Origin: Sphingobacteriales bacterium
Lineage (GTDB): Bacteria; Bacteroidota; Bacteroidia; Chitinophagales; Chitinophagaceae
Direction of reading: 5' to 3'
Assembly: GCA_024640385.1 (NCBI GenBank)
Contig: JAHEFC010000230.1
Span: 1 to 6,390, forward strand
Length of the DNA stretch: 6,390 nucleotides
A program made the translations under genes and the position numbers. Numbering within the stretch: the stretch's first letter is position 1; the number at the start of each line of letters is the position of its first letter. The notes below the pieces were generated by a model that searched no databases, was not told where the DNA came from, and saw nothing but the letters and a program-made list of their open reading frames with translations. Of this stretch, positions 1 through 6,198 are shown in pieces.

Positions 1-558
1 GTATTTGTCGATCAGCGGTCCGCCGGGGTAGGGAAGGCCGATCAGTTTGGCAGATTTGTCGTAGGCTTCTCCGGCAGCATCATCCCTTGTTTGCCCTATG
101 ATCTCCATATCCAGCGGCGACCTGCACAATACGATCTGGGTATGGCCCCCGCTTACGGTGAGGCAAAGGAAGGGGAAAGAAGGTTTGGGATCATTGATGT
201 AATTAGCCAGTACATGGGCCTGCATATGGTGCACGGATATCAGCGGTATATCCAGGGAAAGCGCCATTGATTTGGCGAAACCTGCGCCCACAAGCAAGGC
301 GCCTATCAACCCGGGTGAACGTGTGAATGCGATGGCATTCAATTGATCCGGATCAAGTGAGGCTTTCTGAAGGGCTGCGTCAACTACCGGAACAATATTT
401 TGCATATGGGCCCTGCTGGCCAGTTCCGGTACCACACCTCCGTATTGCTGGTGGATCTGCTGGGTGGCTATGATGTTGGAAATAATAACGCCATCGGAAC
501 AAACAGATGCGCTGGTTTCATCGCATGATGTTTCGATGGCGAGTATATTGAGCGGCAT
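1..558 (-). CDS. tsaD: TsaD, tRNA N6-adenosine threonylcarbamoyltransferase (partial, N-terminal 186 residues)
   Basis: TsaD transfers the threonylcarbamoyl group from threonylcarbamoyl-AMP to A37 of tRNAs that read ANN codons, giving t6A; in bacteria it works in the cytoplasm with TsaB and TsaE. I translated the minus strand from ATG at 558 and the frame stays open to base 1. It shows the Kae1/Qri7/TsaD signature: IETSCDETSAS at residues 8-18, PELASRAH at 44-51, the metal-binding HHMQAH with His111 and His115, the ASKHA-fold SGGHTQ at 136-141, and TRDDAAGEAYDK at 157-168. Family members are about 335-340 residues, so roughly 150 C-terminal residues lie outside the window. The start is chosen because IETSCDET sits at its usual distance from the N terminus. 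The gene begins five bases after the stop of the small upstream gene, with no Shine-Dalgarno, and a promoter-like box overlaps that stop. Nothing looks broken. Confidence 0.97.
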   Translation of the reverse strand, partial: MPLNILAIETSCDETSASVCSDGVIISNIIATQQIHQQYGGVVPELASRAHMQNIVPVVDAALQKASLDPDQLNAIAFTRSPGLIGALLVGAGFAKSMALSLDIPLISVHHMQAHVLANYINDPKPSFPFLCLTVSGGHTQIVLCRSPLDMEIIGQTRDDAAGEAYDKSAKLIGLPYPGGPLIDKY

Positions 559-563
559 GGCCG

Positions 564-571
564 CTAAGGTA
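564..571 (-). promoter_or_regulatory. Candidate -7 promoter element for tsaD (TACCTTAG)
   Basis: On the minus strand TACCTTAG matches the Bacteroidota -7 consensus TAnnTTTG with one mismatch. It is followed by CGGCC and the tsaD ATG. The context TTACCTTAGCGGCC closely resembles TTACCTTTGCGGCC before prfC. The box overlaps the TAG stop of the small upstream gene. I find no -33 TTTG at the expected distance, so this is a motif-based inference. Confidence 0.45.
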
Positions 572-869
572 AGAAGCTTAGGTGATTTATCTTGATCAGT
601 GGCTGACCATGGGAAGTGGCCCCCGTACTGTCATAACAAACCCGCACTTTGGCGCCTGATGCCAGCACCACATTCTCTTTCTCGATATAAGGGTAATAGA
701 CCTTGTTGTCGTCAGTCAGGATGTAGAGGTAAAAGCCAGTCTCATCCTTTTGTTCTTTAACCACACCTGAAATGGAGCGGGCGCAGTTGAATTCTTCTTT
801 CTCTTTTGAAAAGAGGAAAGCTGCAGAGGACAGAAGTAGCAACATCGCAGCGTAGATAAGCTTCAGCAT
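564..869 (-). CDS. Small putative exported protein, 101 residues, function unknown
   Basis: I do not recognise this family. Residues 1-21 form a short basic start followed by a hydrophobic stretch (AAMLLLLSSAAFLF), which looks like a signal peptide or a single N-terminal anchor. There is no lipobox cysteine next to it. The remaining 80 residues alternate in a beta-rich pattern (SGVVKEQ, GFYLYILTDDNKVYYPYI, AKVRVCY, PLIKINHLSF), which could be a small OB-like barrel. Cys29 and Cys78 are the only cysteines and could form a disulfide outside the cytoplasm. The gene is codirectional with tsaD, ending five bases before it, and follows the permease pair after a 99-base gap. It is read as real because of its signal-like N terminus and snug fit before tsaD. 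The fold and the export are inference; a membrane-anchored form is the main alternative. Confidence 0.72.
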   Translation of the reverse strand: MLKLIYAAMLLLLSSAAFLFSKEKEEFNCARSISGVVKEQKDETGFYLYILTDDNKVYYPYIEKENVVLASGAKVRVCYDSTGATSHGQPLIKINHLSFLP

Positions 870-870
870 A

Positions 871-892
871 GGTATTGGTATTGGTTATGGTT
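871..892 (-). repeat. Imperfect 6-base tandem repeat in the leader of the small gene
   Basis: The plus strand reads GGTATT GGTATT GGTTAT GGTT, about three and a half units with a six-base period, ending one base before the start codon of the small exported protein. On the mRNA strand this is a run of AATACC/ATAACC units. Two units are identical and the others differ slightly. It is short enough to be chance, but it sits where translation would begin. Confidence 0.5.
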
Positions 893-897
893 TCAAA

Positions 898-912
898 TCC
901 TGATAATCAGGA
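898..912. promoter_or_regulatory. 15-base palindrome, possible operator
   Basis: TCCTGAT-A-ATCAGGA has perfect 7-base arms around a single central base. The near edge lies 28 bases upstream of the small gene's start, in the AT-rich gap after the permease pair. The symmetry and position fit a binding site for a dimeric regulator. As RNA it could fold only into a 6-bp stem with a 3-base loop, with no good U-run, so a terminator is less likely. No regulator is recognisable. Confidence 0.3.
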
Positions 913-961
913 GATTAGTTCCTTATATATAAAACGAAAACTGCTGTTAATTATTGAGTTA

Positions 962-979
962 GGTCAATTTATTTTGACC
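962..979. repeat. Short inverted repeat across the stop codon of the downstream permease gene
   Basis: GGTCAA and TTGACC form 6-base arms around a 6-base A/T loop, spanning the TAA stop at 969-971. On the permease mRNA it could form a weak hairpin, but the downstream bases (TAACTCAATAATTAA) are not a U-run. I therefore do not call it a terminator; it may be chance or a weak 3'-end structure. Confidence 0.3.
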
Positions 980-2210
980 GGATAGCTTCCACGGGGTCCA
1001 TTTTTGCAGCAACCGACGCGGGAATAATACCAGCGAGGATGCCGATAGTTATACATAGAATGACGGTAAGAAGGATGTTCGCCCAGGACAGGTAGATGTT
1101 GAATTTCAATACGTTAGTGAGTATGAAGGTCATAGGAAATACCAGCATCAGGCCTATCAGCCCCCCGATAATACAAAGAAATGCTGACTCCAATAAAAAT
1201 TCTCCAAGAATTGTTGATTTTTTTGCCCCAATGGCTTTTTTAAGACCAATAATGGGTGTTCTTTCCCTCACGGAAACGAACATAATATTGGCAATTCCGA
1301 AGCCGCCAACCAGGAGGGAAAGGAAGGCGATGAACCATCCGCCCATATTGATATTGGCAAATAGCGTATTCATTGATTCTGAACCCGCTGTAACGTCGTT
1401 CAGGGAAAAACTGTCGTCATCTTTTGGACTTAGCCTCCGGTGTGCTCTCATGATCCCCCTCAATTCGCCAATGATATTATCCATTGGCACGCCATCGTAC
1501 GACTGAACCATGATAAAAGCATCCAGCTTGCGGTAATTAGAGAGTTTTTTGCAGAATTCAGCACTCACCAGCACCACATTATCAAAATCAAATCCTCCGA
1601 TCAGGCTGCGTCCTTTTTTCTTGGTTACGCCTATGACTTTAGTCCGGTAGCCGCCTAGCTCCAGGGTCTTCCCAACGGCTCTTTCGGGTTTTTCAAAAAG
1701 TTTGAGGGCATTTTCATAGCCAAGTATGACCACGGGAGCGCCCTGGTTGAATTCCATGGGACTGATATATCGGCCATCCTGGATCTCGAGGTCCTGAATT
1801 TTATCAAATGCTTCGGTAATACCATACCAGGTTACATTTTCCAGCACGGAATTTTCATATTCCACATTGGACCGGTAAAAACAGGAAAAAGCAACGTTTC
1901 GGGCATAGACCGAATGTTTTTCGATGAATCTTGCCTCATCCATGGTGGGAGTAGGGCGGGATGCATATTTCCACCAGTTATTGGGGCCACCGCCACCGCC
2001 AAATGGAAATTTCTGGATGAAAATGGTATTCAGACCCACTTTCTTCATGTCTGTTTTGATCGTATTCTCCAGGCTGCCAGTAGTGGCCTGAACTGAAATG
2101 ATGCAGAATATGCCTATGGCTATGCCAGAAAGGGAGAGAAAGGTTCTCACCTTATGGTGTGCGAATTCTTCAATAGTCAGCTTAAGGATGGTCCAAACGA
2201 TCGAGAACAT
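969..2210 (-). CDS. MacB/FtsX-type ABC transporter permease, second of a tandem pair
   Basis: This is an inner-membrane permease of the MacB type (MacB_PCD periplasmic domain plus FtsX-like domain), 413 residues, without an ATPase domain. TM1 lies at about 24-42. A large periplasmic domain at about 45-285 follows, then TM2 at about 290-314, TM3 at about 338-365 and TM4 at about 377-400. The cytoplasmic loop after TM2 carries the family motif VRERTPIIGLKKAIGA (314-329), where such permeases meet their ATPase. The C terminus has the typical DPVEAIRS ending. MacB-type systems use the ATPase cycle to move periplasmic substrates by mechanotransmission; the substrate here is unknown. It lies 13 bases after a close paralogue and is probably cotranscribed with it, perhaps forming a heterodimer. 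A five-glycine run at 71-75 is absent from the paralogue. The start follows AT-rich sequence without a Shine-Dalgarno. Confidence 0.93.
   Translation of the reverse strand: MFSIVWTILKLTIEEFAHHKVRTFLSLSGIAIGIFCIISVQATTGSLENTIKTDMKKVGLNTIFIQKFPFGGGGGPNNWWKYASRPTPTMDEARFIEKHSVYARNVAFSCFYRSNVEYENSVLENVTWYGITEAFDKIQDLEIQDGRYISPMEFNQGAPVVILGYENALKLFEKPERAVGKTLELGGYRTKVIGVTKKKGRSLIGGFDFDNVVLVSAEFCKKLSNYRKLDAFIMVQSYDGVPMDNIIGELRGIMRAHRRLSPKDDDSFSLNDVTAGSESMNTLFANINMGGWFIAFLSLLVGGFGIANIMFVSVRERTPIIGLKKAIGAKKSTILGEFLLESAFLCIIGGLIGLMLVFPMTFILTNVLKFNIYLSWANILLTVILCITIGILAGIIPASVAAKMDPVEAIRSK
1986..2000 (-). repeat. GGCGGT microrepeat encoding a five-glycine run
   Basis: The permease codons 71-75 read GGC GGT GGC GGT GGC, two and a half copies of a 6-base unit. 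They encode GGGGG just before the NNWWKY motif in the periplasmic domain. The paralogue has SGGPDYPWWKY at the same place. A repeat in multiples of three can change length without a frameshift. Confidence 0.7.
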
Positions 2211-2223
2211 CCATAAATATATA

Positions 2224-3471
2224 TTATTTGGACCTTATAGCAACCACCGGGTCTAACCTTGCAGCTATGGATGCCGGAATGATGCCGGCCAGTATCCCGA
2301 TGGCAACACAAATCGAAAGCGCTATGGAAAGGATCTTAAACGATATGAATACCGGAAATTCGAAGATCCGGGTCAACAGAAATGTCAGGCCGAAAACCAT
2401 CAGTAGTCCCAATATCCCCCCCAGGAGGCAAATGAAAGATGATTCGAGCAGGAATTCAGCCATGATCGTACGTCTCTTAGCCCCTATGGCCTTTTTTAGC
2501 CCGATGATCGAGGTCCTTTCCCTGACGGTCACGAACATGATATTTGCAATACTGAATGCTCCCACGATCAGGCTTAGTAAACCAATAAACCATCCCCCAA
2601 GACTTACATTAGCGAAAAAGCCACTTACTGATTTGCTAAAATCCTGAACTGAATTGCAGGTGAAATCGTCAACATCTTTAGGTCCAAGCCTTCGGACATT
2701 TCTCATTTGTCCTCTGAGTTCATCGCGAAATGCGGCATCGCTGATGCCAGGTAAACTCTGTGCCATGATCACCGGGCTGGACCATTTTTCCTTGAATATC
2801 CGTTTGAAATATTCATATGGGATCATCACACTCTCGTCAAACTCCCAGCCTCCTATAATTCCCTTGCCCTGTTTCTTGATTACCCCAATGATTGTGATCT
2901 TCTGACCTTTGATCTTGATATGTTGCCCTATCGCTTTTTCAGCACGGCCAAATAATTGTTCTGCGTTGGTGAAGCCGATCAATGCGAATGGCATTCCCTG
3001 TTCCATTTCAGAATCGGCGAAATGCCTTCCGGTAGCGAGGTCATATGGTTGTATGACATTGAAGTCTTCAGTGGGTCCGTAAATATTGATCCTTTCGATC
3101 ACACTGGTCTCGGTTTCAACATTGGACCTTGTATTAAGAACAAAACAAACCTTATCGATAATGGGTGTGGTTGCCTTGAGTACCTTCATTTCACTATATG
3201 TGGGTTCCGGCCTGTTCACATATTTCCACCAGGGATAATCCGGCCCCCCGGAATAATCCCATTTGTCAATGTAAATGGTGTTGCTGCCCAGGGCTTCGAT
3301 ATCTTTCTGGATATTCTGTTCCAGGCTGTTCACGGTAGCCAGTACGCCAATGATACAGAAGATGCCGAATGTTACGCCAAGCAGTGAGAGTGTGGTTCTC
3401 AGTTTGTTATTCTTCAGTTCGAGCAAAGCCAACCGCAGGCTGTTTCCCAATATTTCCAGCACCTTTTTCAT
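2224..3471 (-). CDS. MacB/FtsX-type ABC transporter permease, first of a tandem pair
   Basis: This 415-residue inner-membrane permease has the same architecture as the next gene: TM1 at about 27-46, a periplasmic MacB_PCD-like domain at about 50-288, then three C-terminal membrane segments at about 293-316, 340-367 and 378-400. It lacks a nucleotide-binding domain. The two proteins share WWKY near 81-84, RSNVE near 115-119, and long near-identical stretches such as RTxIIGLKKAIGAK and GILAGIIPAS, plus the same AIRSK terminus. They are clearly a duplicated pair, likely heterodimer partners. At the C terminus the usual Glu of DPxEA is Val410 (DPVVAIRS). The start at 3471 is supported by a consensus TAAATTTG box five bases upstream, and the gene probably heads a two-gene operon. 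An ATPase partner must be encoded elsewhere. Antimicrobial or lipoprotein export are family possibilities only. Confidence 0.93.
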   Translation of the reverse strand: MKKVLEILGNSLRLALLELKNNKLRTTLSLLGVTFGIFCIIGVLATVNSLEQNIQKDIEALGSNTIYIDKWDYSGGPDYPWWKYVNRPEPTYSEMKVLKATTPIIDKVCFVLNTRSNVETETSVIERINIYGPTEDFNVIQPYDLATGRHFADSEMEQGMPFALIGFTNAEQLFGRAEKAIGQHIKIKGQKITIIGVIKKQGKGIIGGWEFDESVMIPYEYFKRIFKEKWSSPVIMAQSLPGISDAAFRDELRGQMRNVRRLGPKDVDDFTCNSVQDFSKSVSGFFANVSLGGWFIGLLSLIVGAFSIANIMFVTVRERTSIIGLKKAIGAKRRTIMAEFLLESSFICLLGGILGLLMVFGLTFLLTRIFEFPVFISFKILSIALSICVAIGILAGIIPASIAARLDPVVAIRSK

Positions 3472-3476
3472 CTTTG

Positions 3477-3484
3477 CAAATTTA
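3477..3484 (-). promoter_or_regulatory. -7 promoter element for the permease operon (TAAATTTG)
   Basis: On the minus strand TAAATTTG is an exact match to the Bacteroidota -7 consensus TAnnTTTG, followed by CAAAG and the ATG at 3471. Transcription would start at or within a few bases of the start codon. I see no -33 TTTG at the usual spacing. The position between a candidate yitT terminator and the permease start fits a separate operon. Confidence 0.6.
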
Positions 3485-3527
3485 AGATGTGTGGCACTAG
3501 TGTGGAGGACTCTTGTATGAGCGGAGA

Positions 3528-3571
3528 AAATAGCTTTTCAGTGATTCTGGGGGATGATGGGAAAGCTATTT
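3528..3571 (-). terminator. Inverted repeat at the end of yitT, candidate terminator
   Basis: AAATAGCTTT (3528-3537) and AAAGCTATTT (3562-3571) are perfect 10-base arms around a 24-base loop. The proximal arm overlaps the TAG stop of yitT. On the yitT mRNA strand the stem is followed by only a short T stretch (TCTCC after ATTT). The stem is A/T-rich and the loop is long, so it is weaker than a textbook intrinsic terminator. A second 6-base pairing, AGTGAT (3540-3545) with ATCACT (3573-3578), interlocks with it. Confidence 0.45.
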
Positions 3572-4528
3572 CATCACTCTTTTTTTGATCATGCCGCCTT
3601 TGGTGTCCCGTATGGAATGCATGACCATAAATGCATTTGGATCAATGGCGTCGAGTTCAGTTTGTAAACGCGAGATCTCGAGCCTGGTGATCACCGTATA
3701 AACGATGTCCTGATCGAATTTTTTCAATCCGCCTTTACCATACCCTCCAGATCCTTTATACAGAGTTACCCCTCTTCCCATTTTCTTTATGACCATATTG
3801 CTGATCTCTTCAGATTTGGGCGAAATGATGGTCACGCCGGTGAATTCCTCTATACCCTCAATGATAAAGTCAACTGTTTTTGATGCTGACAGATAAGTAA
3901 GAATCGCATAGAGTGCAATTTCAATCCCCAGCAGATAGGCTGCGAAAGAGAAAATGATAATATTCAGAATGAGAATCACGTCACCGATGGTGAGGCTGGT
4001 TCTCCTGCTGATATAGATGGCCAGGATCTCGGTGCCGTCGAGCACGCCGCCTCCCCTGACCGCCAGGCCAATGCCCATACCCAGGAAGAATCCCCCGAAA
4101 ACGGAGATCAGCAGTTTATCTGAAGTGATCACAGGATAGGGCAGAAATGCAACAACTAACGCCAGCGAGATGATGGCAAAAGTGGTTTTTATAACAAAAC
4201 TCCGGCCTATCTGTGAGTAACCGAGAATGGCAAAGGGGATATTGACCAGGATCAGCAATACTGACAGGGAAACACCGGTGGTTTCTGACAGTAGCAGGGA
4301 AATACCGGTTGCGCCTCCGTCAACGAAATTGTTGGGAAGAAGGAAGCCTTTCAGGCCGAAACCAGCCGACAGCACCCCAGCCAGGATCATGAAACTGTCG
4401 CTGATATTATGAAATAGAGAAACCCTGAATGAATAGAACTGCTTGGCGGTTTTGTACGCGCTGGTTCCCCGGGCCTCGCCATTCCCTTTTTTGGTGCCAT
4501 TCAATAAATTATCTATCAGGGGAATCAT
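3566..4528 (-). CDS. YitT-family integral membrane protein (DUF161 membrane domain plus DUF2179 C-terminal domain)
   Basis: With the start at 4528 the product has 320 residues; YitT proteins are usually about 280-300. Residues 1-40 are polar. A hydrophobic domain at about 44-225 follows with some five membrane segments and the family motif GLKGFLLPNNFVDGGATGIS (58-77). GGGVLDGTEILA (159-170) is another conserved family stretch. The C-terminal soluble domain from about 230 has the DUF2179 pattern: VTIISPKSEEI, then GRGVTLYKGSGGYGKGG (251-267), then VITRLEISRLQTELDAIDPNAF. The biochemical role of the family is not established. The frame stays open upstream to a TTG at 4588, but ATG 4528 is preferred because GAAATTTG, a one-mismatch -7 box, ends four bases before it. 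The gene is divergent from prfC and ends in an inverted repeat. Confidence 0.9.
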   Translation of the reverse strand: MIPLIDNLLNGTKKGNGEARGTSAYKTAKQFYSFRVSLFHNISDSFMILAGVLSAGFGLKGFLLPNNFVDGGATGISLLLSETTGVSLSVLLILVNIPFAILGYSQIGRSFVIKTTFAIISLALVVAFLPYPVITSDKLLISVFGGFFLGMGIGLAVRGGGVLDGTEILAIYISRRTSLTIGDVILILNIIIFSFAAYLLGIEIALYAILTYLSASKTVDFIIEGIEEFTGVTIISPKSEEISNMVIKKMGRGVTLYKGSGGYGKGGLKKFDQDIVYTVITRLEISRLQTELDAIDPNAFMVMHSIRDTKGGMIKKRVMK

Positions 4529-4532
4529 GGTG

Positions 4533-4540
4533 CAAATTTC
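4533..4540 (-). promoter_or_regulatory. Candidate -7 promoter element for yitT (GAAATTTG)
   Basis: On the minus strand GAAATTTG matches TAnnTTTG at five of six fixed positions and is followed by CACC and ATG at 4528. It decides the start choice for yitT, because a transcript beginning here would exclude the upstream TTG. Just upstream GGCAA-AA-TTGCC (4541-4552) forms a small inverted repeat in the divergent region. Confidence 0.4.
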
Positions 4541-4593
4541 GGCAAAATTGCCCACTAAAACTTCAATGGTCGCTTCATTAAATTTCAATGTTT

Positions 4594-4601
4594 TACCTTT
4601 G
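4594..4601 (+). promoter_or_regulatory. -7 promoter element for prfC (TACCTTTG)
   Basis: TACCTTTG is an exact match to the Bacteroidota -7 consensus TAnnTTTG. It is followed by CGGCCGC and the ATG at 4609. A transcript from this box would begin close to that ATG, which argues against the in-frame ATG at 4588 upstream of the box. No clear -33 TTTG is present at 17-23 bases upstream. Confidence 0.65.
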
Positions 4602-4608
4602 CGGCCGC

Positions 4609-6198
4609 ATGAAGTACGATAGTGAAATTCAGAAAAGAAGAACCTTTGCGATCATTTCGCATCCTGATGCCGGTAAAACCACACTCACGGAGAAATTCCT
4701 GCTTTTCGGCGGTGCCATCCAGGTAGCTGGTGCCGTTAAAAGCAATAAGATCAAAAAGCACGCTACTTCCGACTTCATGGAGATCGAAAGGCAGAGGGGA
4801 ATCAGTGTGGCTACTTCGGTGATGTCGTTTCAATACAAAGACAAACTGATCAATCTGCTGGATACTCCCGGCCACAAAGATTTTGCTGAAGATACTTACC
4901 GCACCCTGACCGCCGTGGATTCGGTGATCCTGGTGGTAGACAGTGTGAAGGGCGTGGAAGAACAGACCCGCAAACTGATGGAAGTCTGCCGCATGCGTGA
5001 TACACCGGTGATCGTTTTCATCAACAAACTTGACCGGGACGGTAAACCTCCTTTCGATCTGCTGGATGAAATAGAGAAAGAACTGAATATTCATTTACAT
5101 CCCCTGAGCTGGCCCATAAATATGGGTAAGGAATTCAAGGGTGTATATAACCTTTACGATAAAAGTCTTTTACTGTTCAATCCAAACCAGAAAGCCACTG
5201 ATGAAGACATTGTGCCATTGAAAGACTTGAGTGATCCCTTGCTGACCGAACTGGTTGGCGAGAAAGATGCAGGCCATCTCCGGGAAGATGTGGAACTGAT
5301 CCAGGGCGTTTATGGTGATTTTGATTCAGGGCCATACCTGGAAGGCAAGGCTGCGCCTGTTTTCTTTGGTTCTGCGATAAACAATTTCGGTGTAAAAGAA
5401 CTGCTGGATACATTCATCCGCATCGCCCCGGAGCCACGCGATATGGAAACCAGTACCAGGGAAGTGAGCGTGCATGAAGACAAGTTCAGTGGATTTATTT
5501 TTAAGATACATGCCAACCTTGATCCCCGTCACCGAGACAGGATCGCGTTTCTCAGGGTTTGTTCCGGCAAATTCGAGCGCAATAAATATTTCCATCATGT
5601 CCGTTTGGACAGAGATGTACGTTTCAGCAATCCTTATAGTTTCATGGCCCGTGAGAAAGATGTGATCGAAGAAGCCTATCCGGGTGATGTGGTGGGCCTG
5701 TTCGATACCGGGAACTTTAAGATCGGGGATACGCTTACAGAAGGGGAGGATTTTTACTTTACAGGAGTGCCTTCATTTTCACCGGAGCTGTTCAAAGAAG
5801 TGATCAATAAAGATCCGATGAAGACTAAACAACTCGAAAAAGGCCTTGTGCAGCTGACTGATGAGGGAGTTGCACAATTGTTTACCCAGTATGCGGGTAA
5901 CCGGAAGATCATTGGATGTGTGGGGGAACTGCAGTTTGAGGTGATACAATACAGGCTGCTGCAGGAATACGGTGCATCAGTGCAATTCAATTCACTGCCA
6001 TTCTATAAAGCCTGCTGGATCACCTGCGACGATAAAAAGAAATTAGAGGATTTCATTCGTTTCAAAACAGCGAATGTGGTTACCGATAAAGACGGGCATC
6101 TTGTTTACCTGGCCCAGAGTGAGTGGTTTTTGAATACAGAGATGAATAACAATCCGGATATCAAGTTCCACTTCAGTTCAGAGATACACAAGTCATGA
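4609..6198 (+). CDS. prfC: Peptide chain release factor 3 (RF3), translational GTPase
   Basis: RF3 is the cytoplasmic GTPase that removes RF1 or RF2 from the ribosome after peptide release. From ATG 4609 the product has 529 residues, the same length as E. coli RF3. All GTPase motifs are present: P-loop SHPDAGKTT (17-25, the RF3 form rather than the EF-G form), G2 RGISVAT (63-69), G3 DTPGH (85-89), G4 NKLD (139-142), and a G5-like SAINNFGV after the G domain insertion. The rest matches EF-Tu-like domain II ([22 protein letters not shown]) and the RF3 C-terminal domain ([15 protein letters not shown]). The frame is open to an ATG at 4588, which would add seven residues, but the TACCTTTG box lies between the two starts. 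The stop overlaps the start of the next gene. Nothing looks degraded. Confidence 0.98.
   Translation: MKYDSEIQKRRTFAIISHPDAGKTTLTEKFLLFGGAIQVAGAVKSNKIKKHATSDFMEIERQRGISVATSVMSFQYKDKLINLLDTPGHKDFAEDTYRTLTAVDSVILVVDSVKGVEEQTRKLMEVCRMRDTPVIVFINKLDRDGKPPFDLLDEIEKELNIHLHPLSWPINMGKEFKGVYNLYDKSLLLFNPNQKATDEDIVPLKDLSDPLLTELVGEKDAGHLREDVELIQGVYGDFDSGPYLEGKAAPVFFGSAINNFGVKELLDTFIRIAPEPRDMETSTREVSVHEDKFSGFIFKIHANLDPRHRDRIAFLRVCSGKFERNKYFHHVRLDRDVRFSNPYSFMAREKDVIEEAYPGDVVGLFDTGNFKIGDTLTEGEDFYFTGVPSFSPELFKEVINKDPMKTKQLEKGLVQLTDEGVAQLFTQYAGNRKIIGCVGELQFEVIQYRLLQEYGASVQFNSLPFYKACWITCDDKKKLEDFIRFKTANVVTDKDGHLVYLAQSEWFLNTEMNNNPDIKFHFSSEIHKS

Noticed and set aside
2211..2223. TATATTTA between the two permeases as an internal promoter
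   Set aside because: It is a one-mismatch match to TAnnTTTG in a very AT-rich 13-base gap, where such a match is likely by chance. Cotranscription of the pair is the simpler reading.
1096..3520. Plus-strand open frames across the permease genes
   Set aside because: They overlap well-supported minus-strand permeases with clear domain motifs. They have no recognisable domains and are mirror frames.
4588..4608. Seven-residue N-terminal extension of prfC from ATG 4588
   Set aside because: The exact TACCTTTG -7 box lies inside this stretch, and the 4609 start gives the 529-residue length known for RF3.
4601..4608. GCGGCCGC (NotI site) just before prfC, possibly a cloning scar
   Set aside because: It sits naturally between the promoter box and the start codon, and a similar GCGGCC precedes tsaD. 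There is no vector-like sequence around it.
4585..5094. Long open frame on the minus strand opposite the start of prfC
   Set aside because: It lies entirely antisense to the conserved GTPase domain of prfC, and its translation (histidine- and phenylalanine-rich, no recognisable domain) looks like the reverse frame of a real gene.
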